Origin: JAQGMJ01 sp036498945
GTDB taxonomy: Bacteria > Pseudomonadota > Gammaproteobacteria > Burkholderiales > JAEUOS01
DNA: 64,000 nucleotides
Direction of reading: 5' to 3'
Assembly (NCBI GenBank): GCA_036498945.1
Contig: DASYEQ010000150.1
Coordinates: 1-64,000, forward strand
Below are positions 34,496-42,539 of the stretch, one piece after another (position 1 is the first letter of the stretch; every line of letters begins with the position of its first letter). A model generated the notes under the pieces. The model was not told the DNA's origin. It did not search any database and was given only the letters and a program-made list of their open reading frames with translations. The translations under genes and the position numbers were made by a program.

Positions 34496-35092
34496 TCATT
34501 TCGGATGCAGCACCTCGCCGCGCGCGCACATCGCGACGTAGTCGGCGATCTTGCGCGCGCGGGTTTCGGCCCGCTTGACCGCGCCGATCCGGTACAGGAT
34601 GGCATAGCGATTGGCGCCGGTGAGCCTGGCGAAAAAGGCGGCCGCCTCCGGGTTGGCGGCCAGCGCGACGCGCAGGTCCTCGGGCACGGTCGCCGAGCCC
34701 TGCGAGGAATACGCCGCCTTCCAGCGCCCATCGGCCTGCGCCGCGTCGATCTCGGCCTGGCCGGCTGCCCGTATCCTGCCGGCGGCGGCCAGCTCGGCGG
34801 CGCGCCTGGTGTTGGCCGCCGACCATTTGCTGCGCGCCCGGCGCGGCGTGAAGCGGACCAGCCAGGAGGCCTCGTCGTAGCCGTCGAGCTGGCCGTCGAT
34901 CCACCCATGGCAAAGCGCAACATCGACCGCCTGCGCCTTGGTCAGCGTGCTGGCCAGTTCACCGCCTTTTTTCGCCAGCCGCAGCCAGAGGCCGGCGCTG
35001 TCGCTGGGTTGCGCGCGCAACCACGCCTCGAACGCGGCCTGGTCGGCAAAAAGCCTGACCGGCAGCCCGGCGCGGATTTTCTCATCGGCCAT
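34496..35092 (-). CDS. YdeI/OmpD-associated family protein
   Basis: The 198-aa cytoplasmic protein matches the YdeI/OmpD-associated family: GLWLRLAKKGG near residue 33, CHGWIDGQLDGYDE near residue 60, FTPRRARSKWSAAN near residue 80, and a C-terminal helix with AETRARKIADYVAMCARGE. Members are linked to bacteriocin or stress tolerance in a few species, without a defined enzyme activity. It is last in the minus-strand run that begins with ydbH, 34 bp after the thioesterase. Confidence 0.8.
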   Translation of the reverse strand: MADEKIRAGLPVRLFADQAAFEAWLRAQPSDSAGLWLRLAKKGGELASTLTKAQAVDVALCHGWIDGQLDGYDEASWLVRFTPRRARSKWSAANTRRAAELAAAGRIRAAGQAEIDAAQADGRWKAAYSSQGSATVPEDLRVALAANPEAAAFFARLTGANRYAILYRIGAVKRAETRARKIADYVAMCARGEVLHPK

Positions 35093-35126
35093 GGTCCTGC
35101 TTGCTCCCGTACGTTCGCGCGAAGGC

Positions 35127-35525
35127 TCACCCCACCGCCGGCGGCACCGTGCGCGGGCGCCGCGTCTGGTCGGTGGCCACGTAGGTGAGCGTGGCCTCGG
35201 TGACGAACACCGTCTCCAGCACCGCCGGGTTGCGCTGGGCGTAGACCTTCACGTCGACCGTGATCGAGGTATTGCCCACCCGCACCACCTCCGCATAGAA
35301 CAGCACCAGGTCGCCGATCAGCACCGGCTGCTTGAAGGTGAAGGCGTTCACCGCGATGGTGGCCACGCGGCCGCGCGCGCGGCGCGCCGCCACCACGCCG
35401 CCGGCGATGTCCACCTGGCTCATGATCCAGCCGCCGAAAATGTCGCCGTGCTGGTTGGCGTCCGCCGGCATCGGCACCACCGAGAGGATCGGCGTGCCGG
35501 GCGGGAGGTGGGAGGCGTGGCTCAT
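35127..35525 (-). CDS. yciA: Acyl-CoA thioesterase, YciA-like hotdog protein
   Basis: The 132-aa protein matches YciA in length and motifs: MPADANQHGDIFGGWIMSQ carries the catalytic Asp in GDIFGG, followed by VNAFTFKQPVLIGDLV on the next strand. YciA hydrolyses a broad range of acyl-CoAs in the cytoplasm. The start sits 10 bp after the ydbL stop, so it is probably expressed with the ydbH-ynbE-ydbL set, which may tie fatty acid recycling to envelope lipid homeostasis. Confidence 0.87.
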   Translation of the reverse strand: MSHASHLPPGTPILSVVPMPADANQHGDIFGGWIMSQVDIAGGVVAARRARGRVATIAVNAFTFKQPVLIGDLVLFYAEVVRVGNTSITVDVKVYAQRNPAVLETVFVTEATLTYVATDQTRRPRTVPPAVG

Positions 35526-35535
35526 GTCGCGCCCT

Positions 35536-35973
35536 TTACTTCTTCACCCACTGGCCCTGCGCATTCTGCACGTACCAGCCGGGGTGGGCGCGGTCGATCC
35601 AGCGTTGCGCGAAGGTGCTGCGGATCTCGCCTTCCCACTCCGGCTTGCCGTTGGCCACCGCAATCTCCTTGTAGAGGCTGGCGCGGTCGGTGTTTTCGGA
35701 AGCCACCAGGTTGTTGGCGGCGGCGCGCTGCGGCAGCGGCACGGCGTTGGCGTCGCGCAGGGCCATGTTGCCGTCGCGGGTCAGGCCGATGGCGCCGTTG
35801 TCCAGGAAGGGGCGGATTTGCGCAAAGCGCGCGCCCATCGATTTTTTCACGCTGTCGATCGCCGGCGTATTGATGTTCAGGTTGGCCTGCGCCAGCGCCA
35901 GCTGGCTGGCCAGCGCCAGCAGCAGGGCGGCGCACAGGCGCGCCGGGGAGGGGAGCTTCAGCAAGCGGGGCAT
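35536..35973 (-). CDS. ydbL: YdbL family (DUF1318) periplasmic protein
   Basis: The 145-aa protein has a signal peptide (residues 1-29, ending LALAQA) and the DUF1318 core: NTPAIDSVKKSMGARFAQI, then DGNMALRDANAVPLPQRAA and VASENTDRASLYKEIA. In E. coli YdbL is encoded with YdbH and YnbE, and it is proposed to assist their assembly. Here the same order is kept. The start at 35973 follows the ynbE stop by 11 bp. Confidence 0.87.
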   Translation of the reverse strand: MPRLLKLPSPARLCAALLLALASQLALAQANLNINTPAIDSVKKSMGARFAQIRPFLDNGAIGLTRDGNMALRDANAVPLPQRAAANNLVASENTDRASLYKEIAVANGKPEWEGEIRSTFAQRWIDRAHPGWYVQNAQGQWVKK

Positions 35974-35984
35974 GGCGGTTCCTT

Positions 35985-36284
35985 TCACTTCTGCACCGGC
36001 GCGGCGGCCGGGGCGGGGGAGGGCGCGGCAGGCTTGGCGCCGTCGTCCTTGTAGATGTCGTCGATGATGCGGTCGGCCGCTTTTTCCGCCGCCGCCGCCG
36101 GGAAATAGATGTTGATGGTGACGCAGGCGCTCAAGAGCGCAGCGGCGAACAACAGAGGGAAACACCGGGCAAGCGTGAAGATCGGAACGCCTGACGCGCG
36201 GCGCCCCCTGGAATCGGGGGTTGTCAAGGGGGCGTATGCCCCCTTAGTCAATATTTCCGGGGGAATCAGCTTGAGCCGGGTCAT
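35985..36284 (-). CDS. ynbE: YnbE-like lipoprotein with an unusual N-terminal extension
   Basis: The 99-aa product has a lipobox LLSAC with Cys54 and the conserved YnbE-type segment TINIYFPAAAAEKAADRII after it. In E. coli YnbE is an outer-membrane lipoprotein that bridges to YdbH. Normal lipoprotein signals have 15-25 residues before the cysteine; here there are 53, because residues about 13-31 are encoded by two strong DNA hairpins. The ATG at 36284 overlaps the ydbH stop (ATGA) and no closer start codon is available. Whether the extended signal is still processed is open. Confidence 0.82.
   Translation of the reverse strand: MTRLKLIPPEILTKGAYAPLTTPDSRGRRASGVPIFTLARCFPLLFAAALLSACVTINIYFPAAAAEKAADRIIDDIYKDDGAKPAAPSPAPAAAPVQK
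36204..36245. repeat. Twin hairpins inside the ynbE leader
   Basis: AAGGGGGCGTATGCCCCCTT (36226-36245) is a perfect 8-bp-arm inverted repeat with a 4-nt loop. Next to it CCCCC (36204-36208) pairs with GGGGG (36216-36220). Both lie inside the reading frame ahead of the lipobox. They look like a small palindromic element inserted in frame. Confidence 0.7.
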
Positions 36285-38248
36285 TGGATCACCATCTTCG
36301 AATTGCCGTCGATCACCGCCTTGATGCGGGTCAGCAGCTCTTGCCAGCCGACGCGCCGATTGTAACCAACCACGTTCACCGAGGGCAGGCCGCCGCCCTT
36401 GATGATCACGAACCCGGGGTCGGCGTTTTCCACCCCGCCCAATTCGCAAATGCCGTTGACCAGTTTGCACGACAACCCGATCTCGTCATAGCCGAAACTC
36501 TGGAACACGCGCAAAAAGCTCGCCTGGATCGCCGCGCCCGCGCCGGCGCCGCCGATGGAGGAGATGTTCTGCACTGCCTTCTGGCTGATCCGCTTTTTAA
36601 AATCCCCCGGGCTGGTGAGCACGCGCGCATCGAAACTCAGGGGTTGCCAGTTTTCCATTTGCAGGCCGGTCACGTCCACGTCCATCTTGCCGGTGATGTT
36701 GCCGAACTGCACGGCGCCGGTCATCTGCTCCAGGTCCATGTTGCGCAGCTTCATGTCGGCGGTGAGCCGCGGGGTGCGCCCGAAGGGGTTTTCCAGGCGG
36801 ATGTCGTTCAGCTCCGCGTCGCCGCCGAATACCTTGAACAATAACGCGCCGTCCACCTTCAGCGTTGACTTGGCGTAGGTCATGTGCGGGATCACCGCCG
36901 AGATGGTGCCGGCGAGCGGGAACACCTCCAGCCCGGCGGTGATCTTGTCCATCGGCAGCGGCGTGAAGGCGCCGCGCAGTTCGGCGGTGGGGTCGCCGTC
37001 CGGGTTGGCAATCGCGATGTCGTTGAGGATGAAATAACCGTCCAGCACCGGCACCACCACGCTGGGAATGGTCAGGCGGCCATCGCGGAATTCGCCTTCG
37101 GTCGCAATCGGCCCGCTGGTGATGCCCTTGATGCGCAATTGCGTAATGCCCATGCGGAAGGGGCCCGCCTTGTCGTGATCGTAGTTCACCAGAATGCTCA
37201 GGTTTTGCATGCTGAGCTTGCGCTCGGCGGCGTCCAGCCCGGCGCCATCGACCTTCAGGTGAAAGCGCTGGATGTTGTCGCCGACATAGGAAAGATCGAG
37301 GTCGGCGGTACCGGCCAGCTTCATGTCTTCCAGGTCGTGCTTTTGCAGCCAGTCCTGCGGGATCAGTTCGCGCAGGGCGGTGAGTTGCAGGTTGTCGCCC
37401 TTGACGCTGGCGCTTTCGAAATCCTTGGTCTGCAGGTTGAGCGTGAAGGTGCAATCGATCTTGCCCAGGTGCGGCCAGGAGGCCACCGCGCGCCGCGTGT
37501 TGACGCGGTTGCCGGCGAATTCGCCCTCCGCTTCGATGGTGTGCCCCGCATTGGAGAGGTACACCGGGCTCCAGAACACCGCACCCTTGTCCCAGCTGGC
37601 GGAAAGCTTCCATTGCCAGGGCTGGTTGTCGCGCGCGCGGCTGGCGTCGATCTTGATCGCCCCCGCCAGCTTTTCGCCCGCGTGCAGGCCGTTGGTGTCG
37701 GTAAAGCCGGCGTCTTCCACGCGCACGTCGGCTTGCGCCTGCAAGGGCGTGATGCGCGCGGTGCCGGTCACGCGGCCGGCATTGGGTTTCAGGTCGCCCG
37801 GCAGCCAGGGCGCGATGCGCGCCAGGTTCGCGTTTTGCAGGCGCATGGTCGAGGCGTCGCCCGAAAGCTGGATCTCCCAGTGCTCGCCGTTTTCCGCCGC
37901 CACCGTCACGGTGAGACTTTTTTTCACCGTGCTGTAGAGGAATTCCAGCGGCAGCTTCTCCGGCGTTTCCAGGAGGCCGCCGCGGCAGCGGATGGTGTCG
38001 GCGCCCAGCGCCAGTTGCTTGCACGACAGGCTCAGGTTCCTGTACTGGTTGCCCATCGCCTCCAGTTGCGCGATGCTCACATGCGAAGCGCCGCCGAAGG
38101 CCAGCATCACCTTCACCTCGACGGCGCGCCAGCCGGCGCCTTCCAGGTTGCCGAGGTCCAGCGCCATGGTCTGCGCCCGCGCCGCACTCGCGCACAGCAG
38201 GAGGACGAGCGGCAGCGCGCGCAGGGCGGCATGCAGGAATCTCAGCAC
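36281..38248 (-). CDS. ydbH: YdbH-type AsmA-like intermembrane lipid transport protein
   Basis: The 655-aa protein belongs to the YdbH/dicarboxylate-transport-domain family, long beta-groove proteins that span the periplasm with YhdP- and TamB-like roles in phospholipid movement to the outer membrane. An N-terminal hydrophobic segment (LRFLHAALRALPLVLLLC) acts as signal or anchor. The C-terminus has the family block ISSIGGAGAGAAIQASFLRV and a final GYNRRVGWQELLTRIKAV. The start is uncertain: GTG 38248 puts the signal at the N-terminus, whereas an ATG far upstream would overlap the divergent gene. It overlaps ynbE by 4 nt. Confidence 0.83.
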   Translation of the reverse strand: MLRFLHAALRALPLVLLLCASAARAQTMALDLGNLEGAGWRAVEVKVMLAFGGASHVSIAQLEAMGNQYRNLSLSCKQLALGADTIRCRGGLLETPEKLPLEFLYSTVKKSLTVTVAAENGEHWEIQLSGDASTMRLQNANLARIAPWLPGDLKPNAGRVTGTARITPLQAQADVRVEDAGFTDTNGLHAGEKLAGAIKIDASRARDNQPWQWKLSASWDKGAVFWSPVYLSNAGHTIEAEGEFAGNRVNTRRAVASWPHLGKIDCTFTLNLQTKDFESASVKGDNLQLTALRELIPQDWLQKHDLEDMKLAGTADLDLSYVGDNIQRFHLKVDGAGLDAAERKLSMQNLSILVNYDHDKAGPFRMGITQLRIKGITSGPIATEGEFRDGRLTIPSVVVPVLDGYFILNDIAIANPDGDPTAELRGAFTPLPMDKITAGLEVFPLAGTISAVIPHMTYAKSTLKVDGALLFKVFGGDAELNDIRLENPFGRTPRLTADMKLRNMDLEQMTGAVQFGNITGKMDVDVTGLQMENWQPLSFDARVLTSPGDFKKRISQKAVQNISSIGGAGAGAAIQASFLRVFQSFGYDEIGLSCKLVNGICELGGVENADPGFVIIKGGGLPSVNVVGYNRRVGWQELLTRIKAVIDGNSKMVIQ

Positions 38249-38390
38249 GGGGTGGGAGCGCCTCGCAGGCGTCGTACGGTGGTTTGCATTTTGCTTTTTC
38301 GACCGGCCGCGCGCCCGTGCGTTCCATCGCGCCGGGTGACCAGAGTATGATTTTGCAACACTACACCACAACCGGGGACAAACCGCCGCC

Positions 38391-39164
38391 ATGCAGCCCC
38401 TGCTGAAAATCACCGACGTGCGCGCCCGCGTCAGCGATGCGGAGTGGGAAACGCGCGTCAACCTCGCCGCCTGCTATCGCCTGATGCCGCTGTTCGGCAT
38501 GAGCGACCTGGTCTACAACCACATCACCGTGCGCGTGCCGGGCGAGGACGACCGCATCCTGATCAACCCCTACGGGTTCATGTACGAGGAGATCACCGCC
38601 TCCAGCCTGGTGGCGATCAATCTCGCCGGCGACGAACTGCTCAACCCGGCGCGCGACTACGGCGTCAACCGCGCCGGCTACGTGATCCATAGCGCCGTGC
38701 ATGCCGCGCGCCACGATGTGCAATGCGTGATCCACACCCACACGCGCGCCGGCATGGCTGTTTCCGCGCTCGACTGCGGCCTGCTGCCGATGACGCAGAC
38801 GGCGATGCGCTTTCACGAGGTGGCGTATCACGATTACGAAGGCCCGGCGGTGGATTTGGGCGAGCGCGAGCGCCTGGTGCGTGACCTCGGCGATGCGGAA
38901 GCGATGATCCTGCGCAACCACGGCCTGCTGATTGCCGGCGCCGACATCCCGCAGGCCTTCAACGCCTGCTACTGGCTGGAAATGGCCTGCCGCGCGCAGG
39001 TCGATGCGATGGCCTGCAACGCCAAGCTGCGCCTGCCGCCAGAAGACATCATCGCCCACTCGCAGCATCTGTATCGCCCCGAGACGCGCCGGCCCTATGG
39101 CGTGATGGAATGGCCGGCGATGCTGCGCTTTCTCGACCGCCGCGACGACAGTTACCGCAATTGA
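38391..39164 (+). CDS. Class II aldolase/adducin family protein
   Basis: The 257-aa protein has the zinc site of class II aldolases: VIHTHTRAGM gives two histidines, and a further histidine is in NHGLLIAG. The N-terminal segment GMSDLVYNHITVRVPG is the phosphate or substrate loop. Family members are fuculose- or ribulose-phosphate aldolases/epimerases and many with unknown acid substrates. It is followed by a ketopantoate-reductase-like gene 25 bp later, so the pair may process a hydroxy- or keto-acid. Confidence 0.85.
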   Translation: MQPLLKITDVRARVSDAEWETRVNLAACYRLMPLFGMSDLVYNHITVRVPGEDDRILINPYGFMYEEITASSLVAINLAGDELLNPARDYGVNRAGYVIHSAVHAARHDVQCVIHTHTRAGMAVSALDCGLLPMTQTAMRFHEVAYHDYEGPAVDLGERERLVRDLGDAEAMILRNHGLLIAGADIPQAFNACYWLEMACRAQVDAMACNAKLRLPPEDIIAHSQHLYRPETRRPYGVMEWPAMLRFLDRRDDSYRN

Positions 39165-39189
39165 ATCCGCTGTCCCTGTCTTACGCGAC

Positions 39190-40200
39190 ATGCGCGCCCT
39201 GATCTACGGCAGCGGTGCCGTCGGCACCTGGGTCGGCTGCCGCCTGCATCAATGCGGCGTCGAGACGACTTTCCTTGGCCGTGGCGCGCACATCGCGGCC
39301 CTCGCCAAACACGGCGTGCTGCTGCATGAACCCGCGGGCACGCGCCGCATTGAGGGCCTGCGTGCCGTCGGCAACGCCACCAGCCTGGAGGCGCCTGACA
39401 TCCTGTTCCTTGGCCTGAAGGCGCAGCAACTGCCGCCGTTGCTGGGCGAACTCAAGCGCCTCACCGGCCCGCGCACCGCCATCATCGCGCCGCAAAACGG
39501 CGTGCCCTGGTGGCAGTTCCACGGCGCGGCCGGCCCCTATGCCGGCCGCGCGATCCAAAGCGTCGATCCCGGCGGCCACTTGCTGGCGAGGCTGCCCGGC
39601 GACCAAATCTACGGCGCGGTGATCAACAAGGGCGTGATGATCAGCGCGCCGGGCGAATTGAGTTTTCACGCCGCGCCCAACAGTTCGCTGGTGCTGGGCG
39701 CTGCCGCGCCGGTGGGCGAGCCGCGCGTCGCCGAACTGCTGGAGGTGATGAGCGGCGCCGACTGGCCGGGCATTGTCGCGCCCGACATCCGCGCCGAGAA
39801 GTGGAACAAGCTGCTGCTCAACATCGCCATCAACCCGCTCACCGCGCTCACCCGCGCCTACTCGGGCGAGGCGATGCGCCACGCGCAGGGCGCGGCCCTG
39901 GGCGTGCGCCTGATCGAGGAGACCCTGGCGGTGGCGCGTGCCATCGGCATCACGCTCGAGGTCGATCCCGCCCAGCGCATCCAGCGGGCGCGCGACATCG
40001 GCCGCTTCAAGACCTCGATGCTGGTCGATGCCGAAGCCGGCCGGGCCCTGGAGATCGATGCGATTGCCGGCGCGGTGCTGGAACTGGGGCGACTCACGAA
40101 TACGCCGACACCCGCGCTCGAAGCCATCTACCAGACGGCCAAGGTGCTGGACAGCGTACTGGCACGCCGGCGCGAGGAAGCCGCAGCGAAGCCAAGCTAG
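39190..40200 (+). CDS. 2-dehydropantoate 2-reductase family protein (ApbA/PanE-like)
   Basis: The 336-aa NADPH-dependent reductase has an N-terminal Rossmann motif GSGAVGTWVG (residues 7-16), a lysine in NKGVMI near residue 146, and the C-terminal EKWNKLLLNIAINPLTAL block. PanE itself reduces ketopantoate for pantothenate; many paralogues of this family act on other 2-keto acids. Lack of other panthothenate genes and pairing with the class II aldolase suggest a paralogue. Confidence 0.82.
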   Translation: MRALIYGSGAVGTWVGCRLHQCGVETTFLGRGAHIAALAKHGVLLHEPAGTRRIEGLRAVGNATSLEAPDILFLGLKAQQLPPLLGELKRLTGPRTAIIAPQNGVPWWQFHGAAGPYAGRAIQSVDPGGHLLARLPGDQIYGAVINKGVMISAPGELSFHAAPNSSLVLGAAAPVGEPRVAELLEVMSGADWPGIVAPDIRAEKWNKLLLNIAINPLTALTRAYSGEAMRHAQGAALGVRLIEETLAVARAIGITLEVDPAQRIQRARDIGRFKTSMLVDAEAGRALEIDAIAGAVLELGRLTNTPTPALEAIYQTAKVLDSVLARRREEAAAKPS

Positions 40201-40553
40201 CGGCGGCGCCCAGCTTCGTACAGGCGCTCCAGCGCCGCCTCCACCTGCGTAAGGCCTTCCACCGCCGCGCCCTGCACCGTCGCCTTGCGCGCCGCGCAAT
40301 CGATCACCGCCTCGAAAGAGGAAGGCGTGTGGTCGCCGGGATATTTGCGCAGGCTCAAGCGCACCACGGCATCGTCTTGCCATTGCGTCGTGTTGAGCGA
40401 CCACAAGCTGTTGGCAAAGCGCAGCAGCACTTCGCCGCTTTGCGCGTCGCTGAGGATCGGGCTTTCGACCCAGTGCGACATGCGCATCTCGAATATCTCG
40501 ACGTGGATCGCATAGCGCCCGTCGGGCGAGGTGGATTTCGGCGTGCCGCCCAT
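40197..40553 (-). CDS. Unknown protein, 118 aa
   Basis: Not recognised. The protein is soluble, has no cysteine cluster other than one Cys near residue 86, and reads like a small beta-rich domain (YAIHVEIFEMRMSHWVESP, then VVRLSLRKYPGDHTP). Its stop overlaps the end of the convergent reductase gene by 4 nt. The coding pattern is convincing but no function can be given. Confidence 0.6.
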   Translation of the reverse strand: MGGTPKSTSPDGRYAIHVEIFEMRMSHWVESPILSDAQSGEVLLRFANSLWSLNTTQWQDDAVVRLSLRKYPGDHTPSSFEAVIDCAARKATVQGAAVEGLTQVEAALERLYEAGRRR

Positions 40554-40720
40554 GCTGCCTCCCGGGGTATGAACGCATCATAACGGTTCGCCGGACCACA
40601 GAACTTTTGCCCGGCAAGCGCGTCTATCCTGCTCCGGGCACGTCCGGCGCGGTGTGCCATCCGCCGCGATCCGCACGATGATGAAGCGGGTGGCCGGCCC
40701 GCACTCATCCAGGAGCCCTT

Positions 40721-41515
40721 ATGTGGTCCAACGCACAGAACATGGTACGGCAGGCATTGTTGAATGGCGGCCTGCATGTCTCTTCCACCACGCAGGAAGG
40801 GCGCCTGGCCGATTTCTTTTCCGCGATCAAGCCGGTGGCCACCAATCATCCGCTGGTCCGCGTCGGCGGCGCGGCTGACGGCGGCTACCTGGTGCCGGAC
40901 GACCTCGCCGGCATCGGCGCCTGCTTTTCGCCGGGCGTGGCCGACAGTTCCAGTTTCGAGCTGGACATGGCCGACCGCGGCATTCCCTGCTTCATGGCCG
41001 ACTTCTCGGTCGATGGCCCCGCCGCCGAACACCCGCTGTTCCGCTTCGACAAGAAATTCCTGGGGCCGGTGGACGCAGGCGTGCACATGCGCCTGGCCAC
41101 CTGGGTGGAAAAATACGTCCCCGGGCACAGCGACCTGCTATTGCAGATGGATATCGAAGGCGCCGAATACGGCGTCATCATGGATACGCCGATCGAAGTG
41201 CTGCGGCGCTTTCGCATCCTGGCCATCGAGTTCCATCACCTGCACGCGCTATGCGACAAGTTCGGCTTCGACCTGATCCACCTCAGCTTCATGAAACTGC
41301 TGCAGGATTTCGAAGTGGTGCACCTGCATCCCAACAACTGCGCCGCGCCGGTGCATCTCGGCCGCTATGCGATTCCGCCGGTGCTGGAGATCACCCTGCT
41401 GCGGCGCGACCGCATCAGCCATCGCTCGCCGGCCTCGCTGTTTCCGCATCCGCTGGATCGCAGCAGCTACCTCACGCGCGGCGATTTCGCCCTGCCGGAA
41501 TGCTGGTTCCGCTAG
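40721..41515 (+). CDS. FkbM-type methyltransferase-like protein
   Basis: The 264-aa protein has the FkbM-like pattern: RVGGAADGGYLVPDDL near residue 47, SPGVADSSSFELDMADRG near residue 70, and LQMDIEGAEYGVI near residue 140, with a histidine-rich EFHHLHAL segment after it. FkbM enzymes O-methylate sugars and other hydroxyls with S-adenosylmethionine. The fold's D-I-E-G-A-E motif is clear, while the canonical glycine-rich SAM loop is not obvious. The gene is isolated, so the acceptor is unknown. Confidence 0.72.
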   Translation: MWSNAQNMVRQALLNGGLHVSSTTQEGRLADFFSAIKPVATNHPLVRVGGAADGGYLVPDDLAGIGACFSPGVADSSSFELDMADRGIPCFMADFSVDGPAAEHPLFRFDKKFLGPVDAGVHMRLATWVEKYVPGHSDLLLQMDIEGAEYGVIMDTPIEVLRRFRILAIEFHHLHALCDKFGFDLIHLSFMKLLQDFEVVHLHPNNCAAPVHLGRYAIPPVLEITLLRRDRISHRSPASLFPHPLDRSSYLTRGDFALPECWFR

Positions 41516-41620
41516 CACGGAACTGGCACGTAAAGCGCCCCGTATTGCCCCGATAGGAAAATCTCGCAACACGCACAATGGCTCAAACCCGGTCGATTTG
41601 CCGGATCGGAGATTCGAGTC

Positions 41621-41881
41621 ATGTCCGTCACCACCACCGCCGTTACCGGCACTGTCGCCCGCATCGAGTGGGAGCGTTTTCACCACGTTACCGCCGCCAT
41701 CATCCTCCTGGCCGACGGGCGGATCGTGCACGTGCATTCGCAGGGCCTGGGCGCGCTGGAGCAGGACCACCTGCTGCTCACGCGCGATGGTGACGTGATC
41801 GAAGCCGCGCTCGCCGAAGAGCCCGAGCCGCACGTCTGCCGTTACGTCAACCGCAGCATCGCGGAGATGGCCGCCGCCTGA
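41621..41881 (+). CDS. Unknown small protein, 86 aa
   Basis: Not recognised. The 86-aa soluble protein contains a beta-like stretch (AAIILLADGRIVHVHSQG) followed by an acidic helix (VIEAALAEEPEPH). Codon use fits the neighbours. It lies 105 bp after the FkbM-like gene and might be co-transcribed with it. No motif gives a function. Confidence 0.5.
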   Translation: MSVTTTAVTGTVARIEWERFHHVTAAIILLADGRIVHVHSQGLGALEQDHLLLTRDGDVIEAALAEEPEPHVCRYVNRSIAEMAAA

Positions 41882-41956
41882 AACGCCGCTCGCGCGGCGC
41901 CGCGCAAGCCGTATTACGCCGGCGGCCCGCGTCCTTGACCACGCGCGCCCGCGCGG

Positions 41957-41985
41957 TTGCATAATCCGCGCCCCTGTGTTGTAAT
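41957..41985 (+). promoter_or_regulatory. Sigma-70-like promoter ahead of the DUF2946/TonB-receptor genes
   Basis: TTGCAT (41957-41962) is followed after 17 nt by TGTAAT (41980-41985). It lies about 70 nt before the ATG at 42054 and would transcribe the TonB-related run. No Fur-box-like palindrome is visible. Confidence 0.45.
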
Positions 41986-42053
41986 CGCCGCCCTCATCGG
42001 CCACAAAAGTCTTTGCCGCCGCAGCCCCGCGTTGCGGCCGCTCCCGCAGCCTC

Positions 42054-42425
42054 ATGAGCCTGCCCTCCCGAGTCAGCTCCCTGCGCCGCCTGCTTGCGCA
42101 CGCGGGGCTCGCCTTTGCGCTGCTGCTGGCGCAGCTGGGCATGCTCGGCCACACTTATACCGCGCATCCGCTCGAGAGCCGCGCCGCGGCCCAGGCGGCG
42201 GCGCGCAACGCGCCGGAAAAACCCGCGCCCGGCCATGGCGACGCGCGTGACGTCTGCTCGCTGTGCCTGGCCTACAGCGTCTTTACCGGCTCGCTGCCGA
42301 GCACGTTTCATCTCGATGCGGCTTTTGCCGAGCGCATCGCCTACCTGCCGCCCCATGCCCATGGGGCGCCGTCGTTTCCCTTCGTTTCCTACGCCTCGCG
42401 CGCCCCGCCTTCCCCGCAGGCGTAA
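42054..42425 (+). CDS. DUF2946-like small exported protein with CxxC
   Basis: The 123-aa protein has a hydrophobic N-terminal segment (residues about 13-30), probably a signal anchor, and a C-S-L-C pair near residue 63 followed by LAYSVFTG, as in DUF2946 proteins that commonly precede TonB-dependent receptors or copper genes. A His-rich tail (PPHAHGAP) follows. A role in metal sensing or handling next to the receptor is a reasonable inference only. Confidence 0.62.
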   Translation: MSLPSRVSSLRRLLAHAGLAFALLLAQLGMLGHTYTAHPLESRAAAQAAARNAPEKPAPGHGDARDVCSLCLAYSVFTGSLPSTFHLDAAFAERIAYLPPHAHGAPSFPFVSYASRAPPSPQA

Positions 42426-42539
42426 GCCCTGACACGCCCTCGCGGGCGTTTCGCTTGAGGTCCGCCGCGCCACGCGCGCGGTTGCATTCGCGCACCGGCA
42501 TTCGCCGTGCGCCAACAGGAAATTCGGGGAAACACACAA

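Noticed and set aside
36204..36245. Transcription terminator after ydbH
   Set aside because: The hairpins lie within the ynbE reading frame and between tightly coupled genes; no T-run follows on the minus strand.
41575..41620. tRNA-like end (GAGATTCGAGTC) before the 86-aa gene
   Set aside because: No cloverleaf can be formed with the preceding sequence; it is simply the untranslated leader of the small gene.
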